Source of the DNA: Phycisphaerales bacterium
GTDB lineage: Bacteria > Planctomycetota > Phycisphaerae > Tepidisphaerales > Tepidisphaeraceae
Assembly: GCA_028288905.1 (NCBI GenBank)
Contig: JAQGHJ010000699.1
Location: 1 to 6,666, forward strand
DNA: 6,666 nucleotides
Direction of reading: 5' to 3'
Below are positions 1 to 6,666 of the stretch, one piece after another. The position numbers and the translations under genes are program-made. The notes under the pieces are model-generated. The model saw only the letters and a list, made by a program, of their open reading frames with translations, searched no databases and was not told the origin of the DNA. Position 1 is the first letter of the stretch, and every line of letters begins with the position of its first letter.

Positions 1-467
1 ACCAGCCGGCCCATGCCGCCGCCGCCGGCCGCGAGGTCCGCCGCGTCCGGCCGGTCCCGGGTCGGGCCGGGGCGGACCGGGTGGGCGGCCGGGGTCATCA
101 GCATCTCGTACAGCTCGCGGGGCGACATCGTCGGGCCGGCGTCGACAGGCTCCCCGCTGCCGCCGGCCAGCCGCAGCCGGCCGTACGTCACTGGGTCGAC
201 CGGGGCGTCCGGCTCGATCGGGTCGCGGGCGGCCCGGTCGGCGTACGTGAAGTCGACCTTGCCCCACGGCGTCCGGACGCTGTCCGGGGCGGCGGCCGGG
301 TCCCGGGGCAGCGCCGGCCCGACCGGCAGGACCGCGTCGTCCAGCACGCCGGCCAGGGCGGGCGGGACCGCGCCGGCCGACTTGGCCGGGGCGGTCGACT
401 TGGCTTGGGCGGTCGACTTCGGCGGGGCGACCGGCCCGGCCGGCGGCTTCTTCGTCTTGGCGGCCAT
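1..467 (-). CDS. Hypothetical protein, N-terminal 155 residues (3' end outside window)
   Basis: Open leftward reading frame from ATG at 467-465 to the window edge without a stop (155 complete codons). The start is supported by a GGAG (479-476) 8 bases upstream. Third codon positions are almost all G or C, as in the other genes here. The protein begins [11 protein letters not shown], followed by a low-complexity Ala/Pro/Lys segment with a repeated AKST(A) unit at about residues 17-31. A more ordinary soluble sequence follows, including [13 protein letters not shown] and, near residue 115, [10 protein letters not shown]. There is no signal peptide or membrane segment in the visible part. I do not recognise the family. 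The basic, disordered N-terminus would suit a nucleic-acid or virion/structural partner, but that is a guess. It is divergent from rpmE with a 289-base spacer, so the two are transcribed separately. Confidence 0.75.
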   Translation of the reverse strand, partial: MAAKTKKPPAGPVAPPKSTAQAKSTAPAKSAGAVPPALAGVLDDAVLPVGPALPRDPAAAPDSVRTPWGKVDFTYADRAARDPIEPDAPVDPVTYGRLRLAGGSGEPVDAGPTMSPRELYEMLMTPAAHPVRPGPTRDRPDAADLAAGGGGMGRL

Positions 468-566
468 GCGCGTCTCTCCCGGGTGGACCGCCCCGGCCGG
501 CGAACCGGGCGGGCGTCCCCGACGTACCTCTCGTTCGGACCGAACGGCTCGGCCGCGGGCCGCCGC

Positions 567-595
567 TTGTCGCGGCGGGGCGGCCCTGTTATCTT
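567..595 (+). promoter_or_regulatory. Candidate sigma70-type promoter for rpmE
   Basis: TTGTCG (567-572), a 17-base spacer and TATCTT (590-595) each match 4 of 6 consensus bases, in one of the few AT-richer spots of the spacer. Transcription would start near 602, giving rpmE a leader of about 155 bases. A small hairpin in that leader (GGCGGG 695-700 with CCCGCC 707-712) could be regulatory. This is pattern matching only. Confidence 0.35.
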
Positions 596-756
596 CTTCG
601 GCCCGTCCGGCCCGGCGATTCACCCGCCGGCCGGACCGTTCGCGACGACCCGACCGATCACCAGGTCCGGCTGACGTGGGCACAACCGGCGGCCGGCGGG
701 GCGTTTCCCGCCAAGCGGCCGCGGTTCCACGCACGACCGGCCGAGGAGCGATTCCC

Positions 757-1020
757 GTGCAAGACAAGATCCACCCGCGTTACCAGACCTGTTCCGTCCA
801 CTGCGCCTGCGGCAACGCGTTCACCACGCGGAGCACCCAGAGCCGGCTGGCCGTCGACATCTGCTCGAACTGCCACCCGTTCTTCACCGGCAAGCAGAAG
901 TTCGTCGACACGGCCGGCCGGGTCGAGCGGTTCAGCAAAAAGTTCGGCGGCACGTACAGCTTCCAGAAGAGCAGCGCGGCCCCCACCGCCGCCCCGGCGA
1001 CGGCCGCCGCCGCGACCTGA
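757..1020 (+). CDS. rpmE: 50S ribosomal protein bL31, zinc-binding type
   Basis: Encodes an 87-residue protein of the large ribosomal subunit; bL31 lies at the central protuberance and helps bridge the subunits. Visible hallmarks are IHPRY at residues 5-9, CACGN at 16-20, RST at 25-27, and the near-invariant stretch [18 protein letters not shown] (34-51) followed by GRVERF (54-59). Cysteines 16, 18, 36 and 39 match the four zinc ligands of the C+ form, so this is the zinc-dependent version rather than the zinc-free paralog (RpmE2/YkgM type). The start is GTG at 757, chosen because GAGGAG at 743-748 sits 8 bases upstream and the family N-terminus begins there; the open frame continuing upstream is not homologous. 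The protein is longer than the roughly 70-residue E. coli protein because of an Ala/Pro/Thr-rich tail from about residue 72. It is a single-gene unit closed by the hairpin at 1072-1117. Confidence 0.97.
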   Translation: MQDKIHPRYQTCSVHCACGNAFTTRSTQSRLAVDICSNCHPFFTGKQKFVDTAGRVERFSKKFGGTYSFQKSSAAPTAAPATAAAAT

Positions 1021-1071
1021 GGCTGCCGGCGAGAGAGCCGTGCGGCGGGACCACAAATTTCGTTTCTACAC

Positions 1072-1117
1072 ACCGGCACGGCCGGCACGGGTTTTTTCCC
1101 GTGCCGGCCGTGCCGGT
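1072..1117 (+). terminator. Perfect 20-bp hairpin, probable rpmE terminator
   Basis: The arms 1072-1091 and 1098-1117 are exact reverse complements around a six-T loop (1092-1097). Each arm is a 9-base unit (CCGGCACGG) repeated twice. The hairpin begins 51 bases after the rpmE stop. The T tract is in the loop instead of after the stem, and only TTTC follows on the + side, so it is not a textbook intrinsic terminator. Its strength and position still favour that role; it could also be a cruciform-forming or protein-bound site. Confidence 0.7.
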
Positions 1118-1186
1118 TTCGTATCGTGGTGCGTCGTTAAGGGTGGCGACGTTGCCTCCGACGCCTGGACGTTGCCGGAAACACCG

Positions 1187-1216
1187 TTCTCCGCTTGAGC
1201 TCGTTGAGCCTATAAC
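1187..1216 (+). promoter_or_regulatory. Candidate promoter with strong -10, possibly for a leaderless transcript
   Basis: TATAAC at 1211-1216 matches 5 of 6 bases of the -10 consensus and stands out in this GC-rich DNA. A weak -35 (TTCTCC, 1187-1192) lies 18 bases upstream. The expected transcription start (about 1222-1224) coincides with the GTG start codon at 1224, so the lipoprotein mRNA may have no leader. The -35 is poor and no start site is proven. Confidence 0.4.
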
Positions 1217-1223
1217 GGGGCGA

Positions 1224-1847
1224 GTGCCCCGCCTCACCCCGCCGCGTCCTTTCCTCTTCGCCCTCATTCTCGGATTGACGATTCCGCTCGTCGGCGGGTG
1301 CCGGTCCTCGGCCCACCCGGCTGACCCGACCGCCGGGTCTCTTCCCGCCCCCCCTTCGCCGACGGCTTCCTCCCAGCCCGCATCGCTGCCGCCAGCCTGG
1401 GTCGAAGCGGTCCGGGCCGACTGCGCCCCGCCCGTCGGCTGGTCCGCCGAGCCGCTGAAGAAGACGGAGAAGAGCCAGCACCAAGTCTGGATCAGCCCGA
1501 GCGGGTCGACCGCGTACGGCGTGTTGAACGTCCGGCACTTCCTGATGTCGCTGGCGAGCAACGACCGGATCCTGTCCGAGTTCGTCACCGGCATGAAGGC
1601 GACCGAGGGGTCGGCCGACCTGCTCGAACAGTCGAACGACCCGACGCTGGCCGGCGGGGTCGGCGGCCTCCGGTTCGTGGCCCGCGGCGGGCGGTATACC
1701 GTCCGGGCCGACCTCGTCAGCCGCGGCCAGTACGCCTGGATCTGGTACGCCGGCACCCTGACGGGCAAGCCGGTGATCGAGGCGGAACTGAAGGTCGCCG
1801 AGGCCGCGCGGGACCGCACGATCATCGAGGCGGCGAAGAAGCGGTAA
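1224..1847 (+). CDS. Putative lipoprotein, paralog of the next gene
   Basis: A 207-residue protein of unknown function, predicted to be exported and lipid-anchored. From GTG at 1224 the N-terminus has basic residues (R3, R8), a hydrophobic core FLFALILGLTIPL (10-22) and the lipobox-like LVGGC with Cys26. A Pro/Ser/Ala linker follows to about residue 57, then a folded domain. An upstream GTG at 1101 keeps the frame open but lies inside the rpmE terminator, and 1101-1223 has poor codon bias, so I reject it. No clear ribosome binding site precedes 1224; see the promoter entry for a leaderless explanation. The domain shares ungapped motifs with the protein at 2199-2831: W73, HQxWxSPSxxTAxGV (86-100), and Y158 to YAG (175-177). 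The C-terminus is a charged helix ending in AAKKR. There are no catalytic motifs I recognise. Confidence 0.82.
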   Translation: MPRLTPPRPFLFALILGLTIPLVGGCRSSAHPADPTAGSLPAPPSPTASSQPASLPPAWVEAVRADCAPPVGWSAEPLKKTEKSQHQVWISPSGSTAYGVLNVRHFLMSLASNDRILSEFVTGMKATEGSADLLEQSNDPTLAGGVGGLRFVARGGRYTVRADLVSRGQYAWIWYAGTLTGKPVIEAELKVAEAARDRTIIEAAKKR

Positions 1848-2198
1848 GCCGCCTGACCCTGCTGGCGGATCGGGTGCGGCAATAGGCGGACGGCGAACAC
1901 CGACGGGGGCCATTACCCGAGCACGCCGTTCGAGTAGCGGTTCCGGTGCAAACCCCAGTAGCCCCACCCGGGAGGGTGCGGCTCCTCCGGAACCGCTACA
2001 CGATCCCGCCCGATGCGATGGGTTCGCTTTCACCCCGACGTTCGGTCGTGGGCGTTAGTGTCCAACGTTCACCTTCCCGCCAATACCCCCGCCAGCTCTC
2101 ATCCGTAACGCCGGTTCCGCCGACGCTTTTCACGCGATATCCTCCCGCCCCGGCCCGAACCCTCGTCGCCACTGAGTCGTTCTGCAGGTGGAGACCCG
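1848..2198. other. 351-base spacer between the two lipoprotein genes
   Basis: No frame here has the codon bias of the neighbours. It contains a weak stem just after the first gene's stop (CCGCC 1849-1853 with GGCGG 1864-1868), the nested palindrome at 1934-1999, and an AT-richer spot at about 2135-2143 (TATCCT at 2138) that might be a -10 for the second gene, although no good -35 precedes it. I see nothing else. Confidence 0.6.
1934..1999 (+). repeat. Nested palindrome containing a REP-like hairpin (copy A)
   Basis: An outer perfect 13-bp stem (1934-1946 with 1987-1999) encloses a second hairpin: 1961-1969 with 1974-1982, 9 positions with one C-C mismatch and a GGGA loop. On the + strand the inner hairpin is preceded by GTAG (1958-1961). 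Bases 1958-1977 match, on the opposite strand, 19 of 20 bases of the sequence at 5827-5846, so this is a dispersed element rather than a local accident. A GTAG foot plus a short hairpin is the layout of REP elements that are moved by RAYT (Y1, IS200-like) transposases. No such transposase gene is in the window. Confidence 0.65.
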
Positions 2199-2831
2199 AT
2201 GCCGAACCGTCCGCCCCGCCCGCTTAACGCCGCCGCCGCCATCGCGATACTCGCCTTGGCGGCCGCCTGCGGCGGGTGCCAAGCCGGGCGGCAAGTGCCG
2301 GTCCAGCGGCTGATCCAGCACCAGGCGTTGATCGATTTCTCCGGCCTCGGCCCGCCCGAGACGTTCGACGCGGTCAAGGTCCGGGCGGCCGTCCCGCAGG
2401 CGTGGGCACCGCTGCCGGTCGAGCGGGCGGCCCTGTACACCCACCAGCAGTGGAAGAGCCCGTCCGCCCGGACGGCCGTCGGCGTGATCCACGGCCGGCT
2501 CCCGCTCCCGCTCGGGGCCGGGGTGGTGCTGTGGATGGCCCGCCAGCAGTACGCCCGGCAGTCGCCCGGCGGGCCGGAGCCGGCCGAGTGGACCGACCCG
2601 CTCGGCCGGCGGTGGTTCGAGGGCGAGACGCCGCAGTACCACGCCCGCGGGTACGTGATCGTCGACGGGCTCGACGCCTGGGTCGCGTACGCCGGGTTCC
2701 GGATCGACGTCTCCCCCGAGCCGGCCGACATCGCCCTGGCCGCCCGGTGCCTCGACGCGATCGTCCCGACCTACGCCGGGCAGAAGGTGCCGACGACCGG
2801 TCCGGCGACGCAGGCGGCAACGGGGAATTAG
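2199..2831 (+). CDS. Putative lipoprotein, second member of a tandem pair
   Basis: A 210-residue protein of unknown function. The ATG at 2199 is supported by AGGTGGAG (2186-2193) 5 bases upstream. The N-terminus has arginines at 4 and 7, a hydrophobic core (about 11-23) and LALAAAC with Cys24, a weak lipobox (Cys27 is an alternative), so export is likely and lipidation probable. The folded part carries W69, HQxWxSPSxxTAxGV at 82-96 and a block from Y147 through AW (160-161) to YAG (164-166). These align without gaps to the same blocks of the upstream protein, with a 7-residue length difference between blocks. It differs in having a shorter linker after the signal, a Gly/Pro-rich middle, and a Thr/Ala-rich tail instead of a charged helix. 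Each gene has its own spacer and they need not be co-transcribed. No enzyme motif is visible. Confidence 0.85.
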   Translation: MPNRPPRPLNAAAAIAILALAAACGGCQAGRQVPVQRLIQHQALIDFSGLGPPETFDAVKVRAAVPQAWAPLPVERAALYTHQQWKSPSARTAVGVIHGRLPLPLGAGVVLWMARQQYARQSPGGPEPAEWTDPLGRRWFEGETPQYHARGYVIVDGLDAWVAYAGFRIDVSPEPADIALAARCLDAIVPTYAGQKVPTTGPATQAATGN

Positions 2832-2898
2832 CACGGCTGGACAGAGGTGCCCAACGCGGGTCGGGCGGTCGGCGCTTATCGATCGGGAACGATTCTTT

Positions 2899-3003
2899 CT
2901 GACAAGCCGCGGGCGCAGCGGAGCCCCGGGTTCTTCCCCTCCCGCTGAGCGAACCGAGGAACCCTGGGCTCCGCTGCGCTGCGCCCGCGGCTTGTCTTGT
3001 CAG
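2899..3003. repeat. Long imperfect palindrome with one-sided 5-bp duplications
   Basis: The left arm 2899-2926 (28 bases) is the reverse complement of the right arm 2966-3003, except that the right arm carries two extra 5-base units, each a tandem duplicate of its neighbour: GCTGC (2973-2977) and TTGTC (2992-2996 or 2997-3001). Inside lies another stem, 2928-2935 with 2957-2964 (one G-T pair), beyond a single C-T mismatch. The element lies 67 bases after the upstream lipoprotein stop and 172 bases before nuoF. It may terminate the upstream transcript, but its size and symmetry suggest a small dispersed palindromic element. No target duplication is evident at the ends. Confidence 0.75.
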
Positions 3004-3075
3004 GACGGAACGGGTGCGAGGTGCGACCTTGCCACTCCGGCACCCGTCCTTGTCCGTCGAACCTTTTGACCCGGG

Positions 3076-3103
3076 TTGCCCGGCGGAATCCGATCGCTAC
3101 GAT
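3076..3103 (+). promoter_or_regulatory. Candidate nuoF promoter
   Basis: TTGCCC (3076-3081), a 16-base spacer and TACGAT (3098-3103) match 4 of 6 bases each. The predicted start near 3110 would leave a leader of about 65 bases. A better -35 (TTGACC, 3066-3071) is too far away at 26 bases. Weak evidence. Confidence 0.3.
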
Positions 3104-3175
3104 TTCCCGGTCCGCGCGACACCGACGTTCCCCGGCCGCCCGAGCGGCCTCCCCACTGCCCGCGCGGCACGCATT

Positions 3176-4540
<1,365 letters not shown>

Positions 4541-4699
4541 CGGGCCGCAACGCGTCGGACCCGGCCCGGCGGCTGCTCGTCACGGTCGCACCTTCTTAAG
4601 AAATCGCGACAGGCTTGCGTCGCAGGACGGGTTTCGGCTATCTCTTCAAGCGGCGGGCGGGGCCGTACGACCGGGACACGTCAAAAAAGGGGGCGCACC

Positions 4700-5020
4700 A
4701 TGCTCAGGGGCGAGCGCGGACGGTGGGGGATGCTGTTGCTCGTCCTAGCAGCGGGGCTGACGGCGAGCGCCGCCCGACAACGGTCGGCGGCGCAGGGAAC
4801 GGAACTGCGGACGTTGCTGGCCCGGGAGGCGGAGATCAAGGTCAGGGCAGCCGCCGTACACGCGGCGTACGCCGAGTCGATCGCCCGATGGGCTATGGCG
4901 TCGGAGGGTGATCCCCCGCCGGTCCTGACCCTGCGGGTCGAAGACGTGCTGGCGCTGGAGCGGATCCAGCTCCGCCTTGTCGAGCTCCGCGGCGGCGGTG
5001 ACGGCCTGGCGGCGGAATGA
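4700..5020 (+). CDS. Small exported hypothetical protein
   Basis: A 106-residue protein I do not recognise. The ATG at 4700 follows AAGGGGG (4687-4693) with 6 bases between. Residues 1-9 are basic (R3, R6, R8), 11-20 hydrophobic (MLLLVLAAGL), and TASA at 21-24 is a plausible signal peptidase I site; no cysteine is present for lipidation. The mature part looks mainly helical: ELRTLLAREAEIKVRAAAVHAAYAESIARW (about 35-64), a Gly/Pro-containing break (EGDPPP), then VEDVLALERIQLRLVELRG (79-97). Charged and hydrophobic residues alternate as in a short helical hairpin, suggesting a periplasmic or envelope-associated structural role. It lies 159 bases after nuoF in the same direction. A weak TTGCGT (4615) / TATCTC (4639) pair might be its own promoter, so membership of a nuoF transcript is unproven. 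Confidence 0.7.
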   Translation: MLRGERGRWGMLLLVLAAGLTASAARQRSAAQGTELRTLLAREAEIKVRAAAVHAAYAESIARWAMASEGDPPPVLTLRVEDVLALERIQLRLVELRGGGDGLAAE

Positions 5021-5035
5021 CCCGTAGGGGAACGA

Positions 5036-5050
5036 CGCGGGCCACCCGCG
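5036..5050 (+). terminator. Weak hairpin after the small exported gene
   Basis: CGCGGG (5036-5041) pairs with CCCGCG (5045-5050) around a 3-base loop, 16 bases after the stop. No T tract follows, so intrinsic termination is doubtful. Confidence 0.25.
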
Positions 5051-5236
5051 CCCGAACGCACCAGTCGTCCCGTCCACCCCGCCCCTCACCCCGCCCGCTA
5101 GGATGAGCCGGTACCAGTATGCCCCGACGAAAGAAGGCGGCGGGGTTGGAATAGTCGAGCCGGGACGGGGTCATGGAGTCGGTCCTCGCCATGCGAGCGT
5201 TCTGTTGTTCTCCCGTCGGCCGGCCAATTTAGTTTT

Positions 5237-5587
5237 TCAGTCCGTGGTGGCCGCGAACCAACACCAATCGCCGGCCAAGCGGCCGAGCCGGTAACCCCCC
5301 TCGACAAGCGGTGTCCGCGTGCGGTTCAGCCGCCGGGCGAACCCGAAGTACCGCGCCTCAATGAAGCCGATCTGAGTGGAGCCCGTCAGCAGGTAGACCC
5401 CGCTGCCCGAGTCGATCGCGTACTCGGTGACGGCGAACGAGCCCGCCCACGCGTTCGTCTCGACGCCGCGGTACCCGCCAGGCACCACCGGATTGCGTCG
5501 CGTGGCAGGCGTCGTCGAATACGCTACTACCCACCGACGAGAGCTGCTCCGGTTCCCCGAGGCAGTGATCGTCCATATCTCATGTCT
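5237..5587 (-). pseudogene. Probable C-terminal remnant of an unknown protein
   Basis: The frame is open leftward from just after a stop (TAG at 5590-5588) to TGA at 5239-5237. The only usual start codons are GTG at 5488 and the adjacent GTG, which would give at most 83 residues with no ribosome binding site. The downstream part has the G/C third-position bias of real genes and a natural composition, including WAGSFAVTEYAID, GVYLLTGSTQIGFIEARYFGFARR and the terminal GDWCWFAATTD. The upstream part, from EIWTITASGN, also reads like protein but lacks a start. The simplest reading is the 3' end of a gene that lost its N-terminal half by deletion or frameshift. A short intact gene starting at 5488 is possible. 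The family is not recognised. Confidence 0.45.
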
Positions 5588-5774
5588 CTAGTACGATGCG
5601 GCTCGCGGCCGGCACCGACAAGCCCGCCGGCCAGACCACTTCGGTGGCAGGCATCTCGATCGCCGCCTGCGGCAACTCCAAGTTCCACGGCCGGTTCCAA
5701 CGAGATGCCTCAACCGGACGTGCTGCCGGCCGATGAAGGGGCGGGGCACGCGCTGGGTAGCAGGACCCGCTCAG

Positions 5775-5846
5775 CCCTGCCCGTAAGGGCGGGGTAGGCG
5801 TGCAAATTTCGCGTCACCGGAACCCTACCCTTCCGGGTGGGGCTAC
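5775..5846 (-). repeat. Pair of REP-like hairpins (copies B and B2)
   Basis: Hairpin B2 pairs 5775-5782 with 5787-5794 (loop GTAA); hairpin B pairs 5823-5830 with 5835-5842 (loop TTCC). Each has 8 pairs with one G-T. The two are the same design in the same orientation, and their fourth pair from the loop differs as a unit: G-C in B2, A-T in B. Read on the minus strand, copy B is preceded by GTAG, as copy A at 1958 is on the plus strand. Between them lies an AT-richer 28 bases (5795-5822). This resembles a BIME-like cluster of REP elements. Confidence 0.6.
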
Positions 5847-6028
5847 CTCGGAATCCCGCGACGCAACGGAGCGCTGACGGAATGACGTGTTTCGGTCCGA
5901 TCGCCACCCCGCGCCCGCCCGTCGCCCACGCTGGCCGCAAGGCAGACGGCCTTGACGCGCTCCAGTCCCCACCGCGGCTGGCAGTGCCAGCGGTGCCGGA
6001 CGCGTCAACGCAGCCGACACGGTCCATC

Positions 6029-6666
6029 GTGCCGGCCGACGGTGCGCCGGCCGCGGCCGCCGACCGGCTGCCGATGTTCGACGCGATGCGGGTCGTCGCC
6101 GCGTTCGCCGTCGTCTGCACGCACGCGGCCGACGTCGACGCCTGGCGGCGGACGGCGTCCGCCCTGCAGTTCGGGGTCGCGTTCTTCACGGTGTCGGCCC
6201 TGGTGCTGCTGGCCCACAGCCTCCGCCGCCGGCCGGACCAGTCGTGGGCCGACTACGCGGTCGCCCGGGCCGGCCGGCTGCTCGTGCCGTTCGCCCTCTG
6301 GACCGCGGTGTACGTCGGGTTCTACTACGCCCTGCACCGGGCGACCGGGCACGTCGGCTGGGTCGGGTACGGGTTCGGGCACGTCCGGTGGTGGCGGACC
6401 GTCCCGAGCCTGATGCTCGGCGGGGCGGCCGTCCACCTGTGGTTCCTGCCGTTCATCCTGGTGGCCTGCGTGGCCGGTTTCCCGGTGCTTCGGTACGCCC
6501 GGGGGCACCCGGCCGCCCGGCGGTGGATGGTGCCGGTGCTGGTCGGGCTCGGGATGGCGGCCGCCTTCCTGCCGGACCCGCCCCGCGGGACCCACTTGGG
6601 CACCCGCACGTTCCTCCGGTTCGCGGCGATGACGGCGCCGACCGTCTGCTGGGGCCTGGCGCTGGC
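6029..6666 (+). CDS. Membrane acyltransferase, acyltransferase-3 family (3' end outside window)
   Basis: The first 212 codons are visible and no stop occurs before the edge. The family (acyltransferase-3, OafA/NodX type) transfers acyl groups, often acetyl, to cell-envelope sugars or exported polysaccharides; the substrate here is unknown. Numbered from GTG 6029, the first membrane helix holds the diagnostic R-x10-H motif (R21, H32) within AMRVVAAFAVVCTHA. A second hydrophobic segment spans about 47-63 (FGVAFFTVSALVLLAHS). ARAGRLLVPFALW (79-91) leads into a third segment with YVGFYYAL, and HLWFLPFIL, then FPVLRYARGH, lie further on. The start is uncertain: GTG 6029 precedes the first helix at a normal distance and codon bias improves from there. 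ATG 5882 has GGAG 10 bases upstream but would add 49 Pro/Ala-rich residues of poorer bias; ATG 6074 is also possible. It is monocistronic as far as visible. Confidence 0.82.
   Translation, partial: MPADGAPAAAADRLPMFDAMRVVAAFAVVCTHAADVDAWRRTASALQFGVAFFTVSALVLLAHSLRRRPDQSWADYAVARAGRLLVPFALWTAVYVGFYYALHRATGHVGWVGYGFGHVRWWRTVPSLMLGGAAVHLWFLPFILVACVAGFPVLRYARGHPAARRWMVPVLVGLGMAAAFLPDPPRGTHLGTRTFLRFAAMTAPTVCWGLAL

Larger units (their letters stand above)
5021..6028. other. About 1 kb with no intact gene; remnants and repeats
   Basis: The first 200 bases (5021-5236) are pyrimidine-rich, with a repeated ACCCCGCCC and the small hairpin at 5036-5050; no credible gene is present. Bases 5237-5587 hold the leftward remnant listed separately. 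On the same strand, 5580-5699 is a second G/C3-rich stretch in another frame, ending in the residues VPAASRIVLET and a TGA at 5582-5580; it may be another decayed fragment, but the opposite strand reads equally well there. The REP-like pair occupies 5775-5846. From 5847 to 6028 the DNA could be leader or N-terminal extension of the acyltransferase gene. Confidence 0.5.

Noticed and set aside
13..756. N-terminal extension of rpmE back to base 13
   Set aside because: The frame is open only because stop codons are rare in such GC-rich DNA; it is antisense to the leftward gene, and bL31 homology and the ribosome binding site start at 757.
1101..1223. Upstream GTG start for the first lipoprotein
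   Set aside because: It lies inside the rpmE terminator stem, has poor codon bias, and would bury the signal peptide 50 residues in.
932..2033. Leftward open frames antisense to the first lipoprotein
   Set aside because: They cross the terminator and the nested palindrome, have shifted-frame composition, and lack a ribosome binding site.
1946..2227. Rightward 93-codon open frame in the spacer
   Set aside because: Weak codon bias, a start inside a hairpin arm, and an overlap with the next gene's signal peptide.
2899..3003. The palindrome as a complete insertion sequence
   Set aside because: There is no transposase frame inside and no visible target duplication at the ends, so only a non-coding palindromic element is supported.
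4893..5192. Leftward 99-codon frame starting MARTDSM
   Set aside because: The first 20 residues look plausible, but the rest is Arg/Gly/Pro shadow sequence overlapping the small exported gene, and no spaced ribosome binding site is present.

Overview
The window looks like chromosomal DNA of a planctomycete, most likely a Gemmata relative (Gemmataceae). This is inferred from very high GC with strong G/C at third codon positions, short single-gene transcription units with long spacers, Ala/Pro-rich small lipoproteins, and intergenic palindromes of the kind scattered through such genomes. No 16S rRNA or other taxonomic marker is present, so the assignment rests on style alone.

Layout from left to right: a leftward gene whose 3' end lies outside the window (3-467, unknown product) and, divergent from it, rpmE for ribosomal protein bL31 (757-1020), which ends at a perfect 20-bp terminator stem. 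Next come two rightward lipoprotein genes (1224-1847 and 2199-2831). Their proteins share ungapped motif blocks, so they are a diverged tandem duplication of unknown function. A 105-base imperfect palindrome follows, then nuoF (3176-4540), the NADH/FMN-binding subunit of respiratory complex I, with no other nuo gene in view. A small exported helical protein (4700-5020) follows. About 1 kb (5021-6028) then lacks an intact gene and holds a probable leftward gene remnant and a pair of REP-like hairpins. The window ends inside a rightward membrane acyltransferase-3 gene (from about 6029).

The genes do not form an operon or pathway: translation (rpmE), respiration (nuoF), envelope lipoproteins and envelope acyl transfer sit in separate units. 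The least ordinary content is intergenic. A REP-like hairpin occurs three times with a compensatory base-pair change, a long palindrome carries two 5-bp duplications in one arm only, and the first lipoprotein gene may be read from a leaderless mRNA. I see no CRISPR array, defence system, complete insertion sequence or tRNA, and no convincing new multi-gene system.
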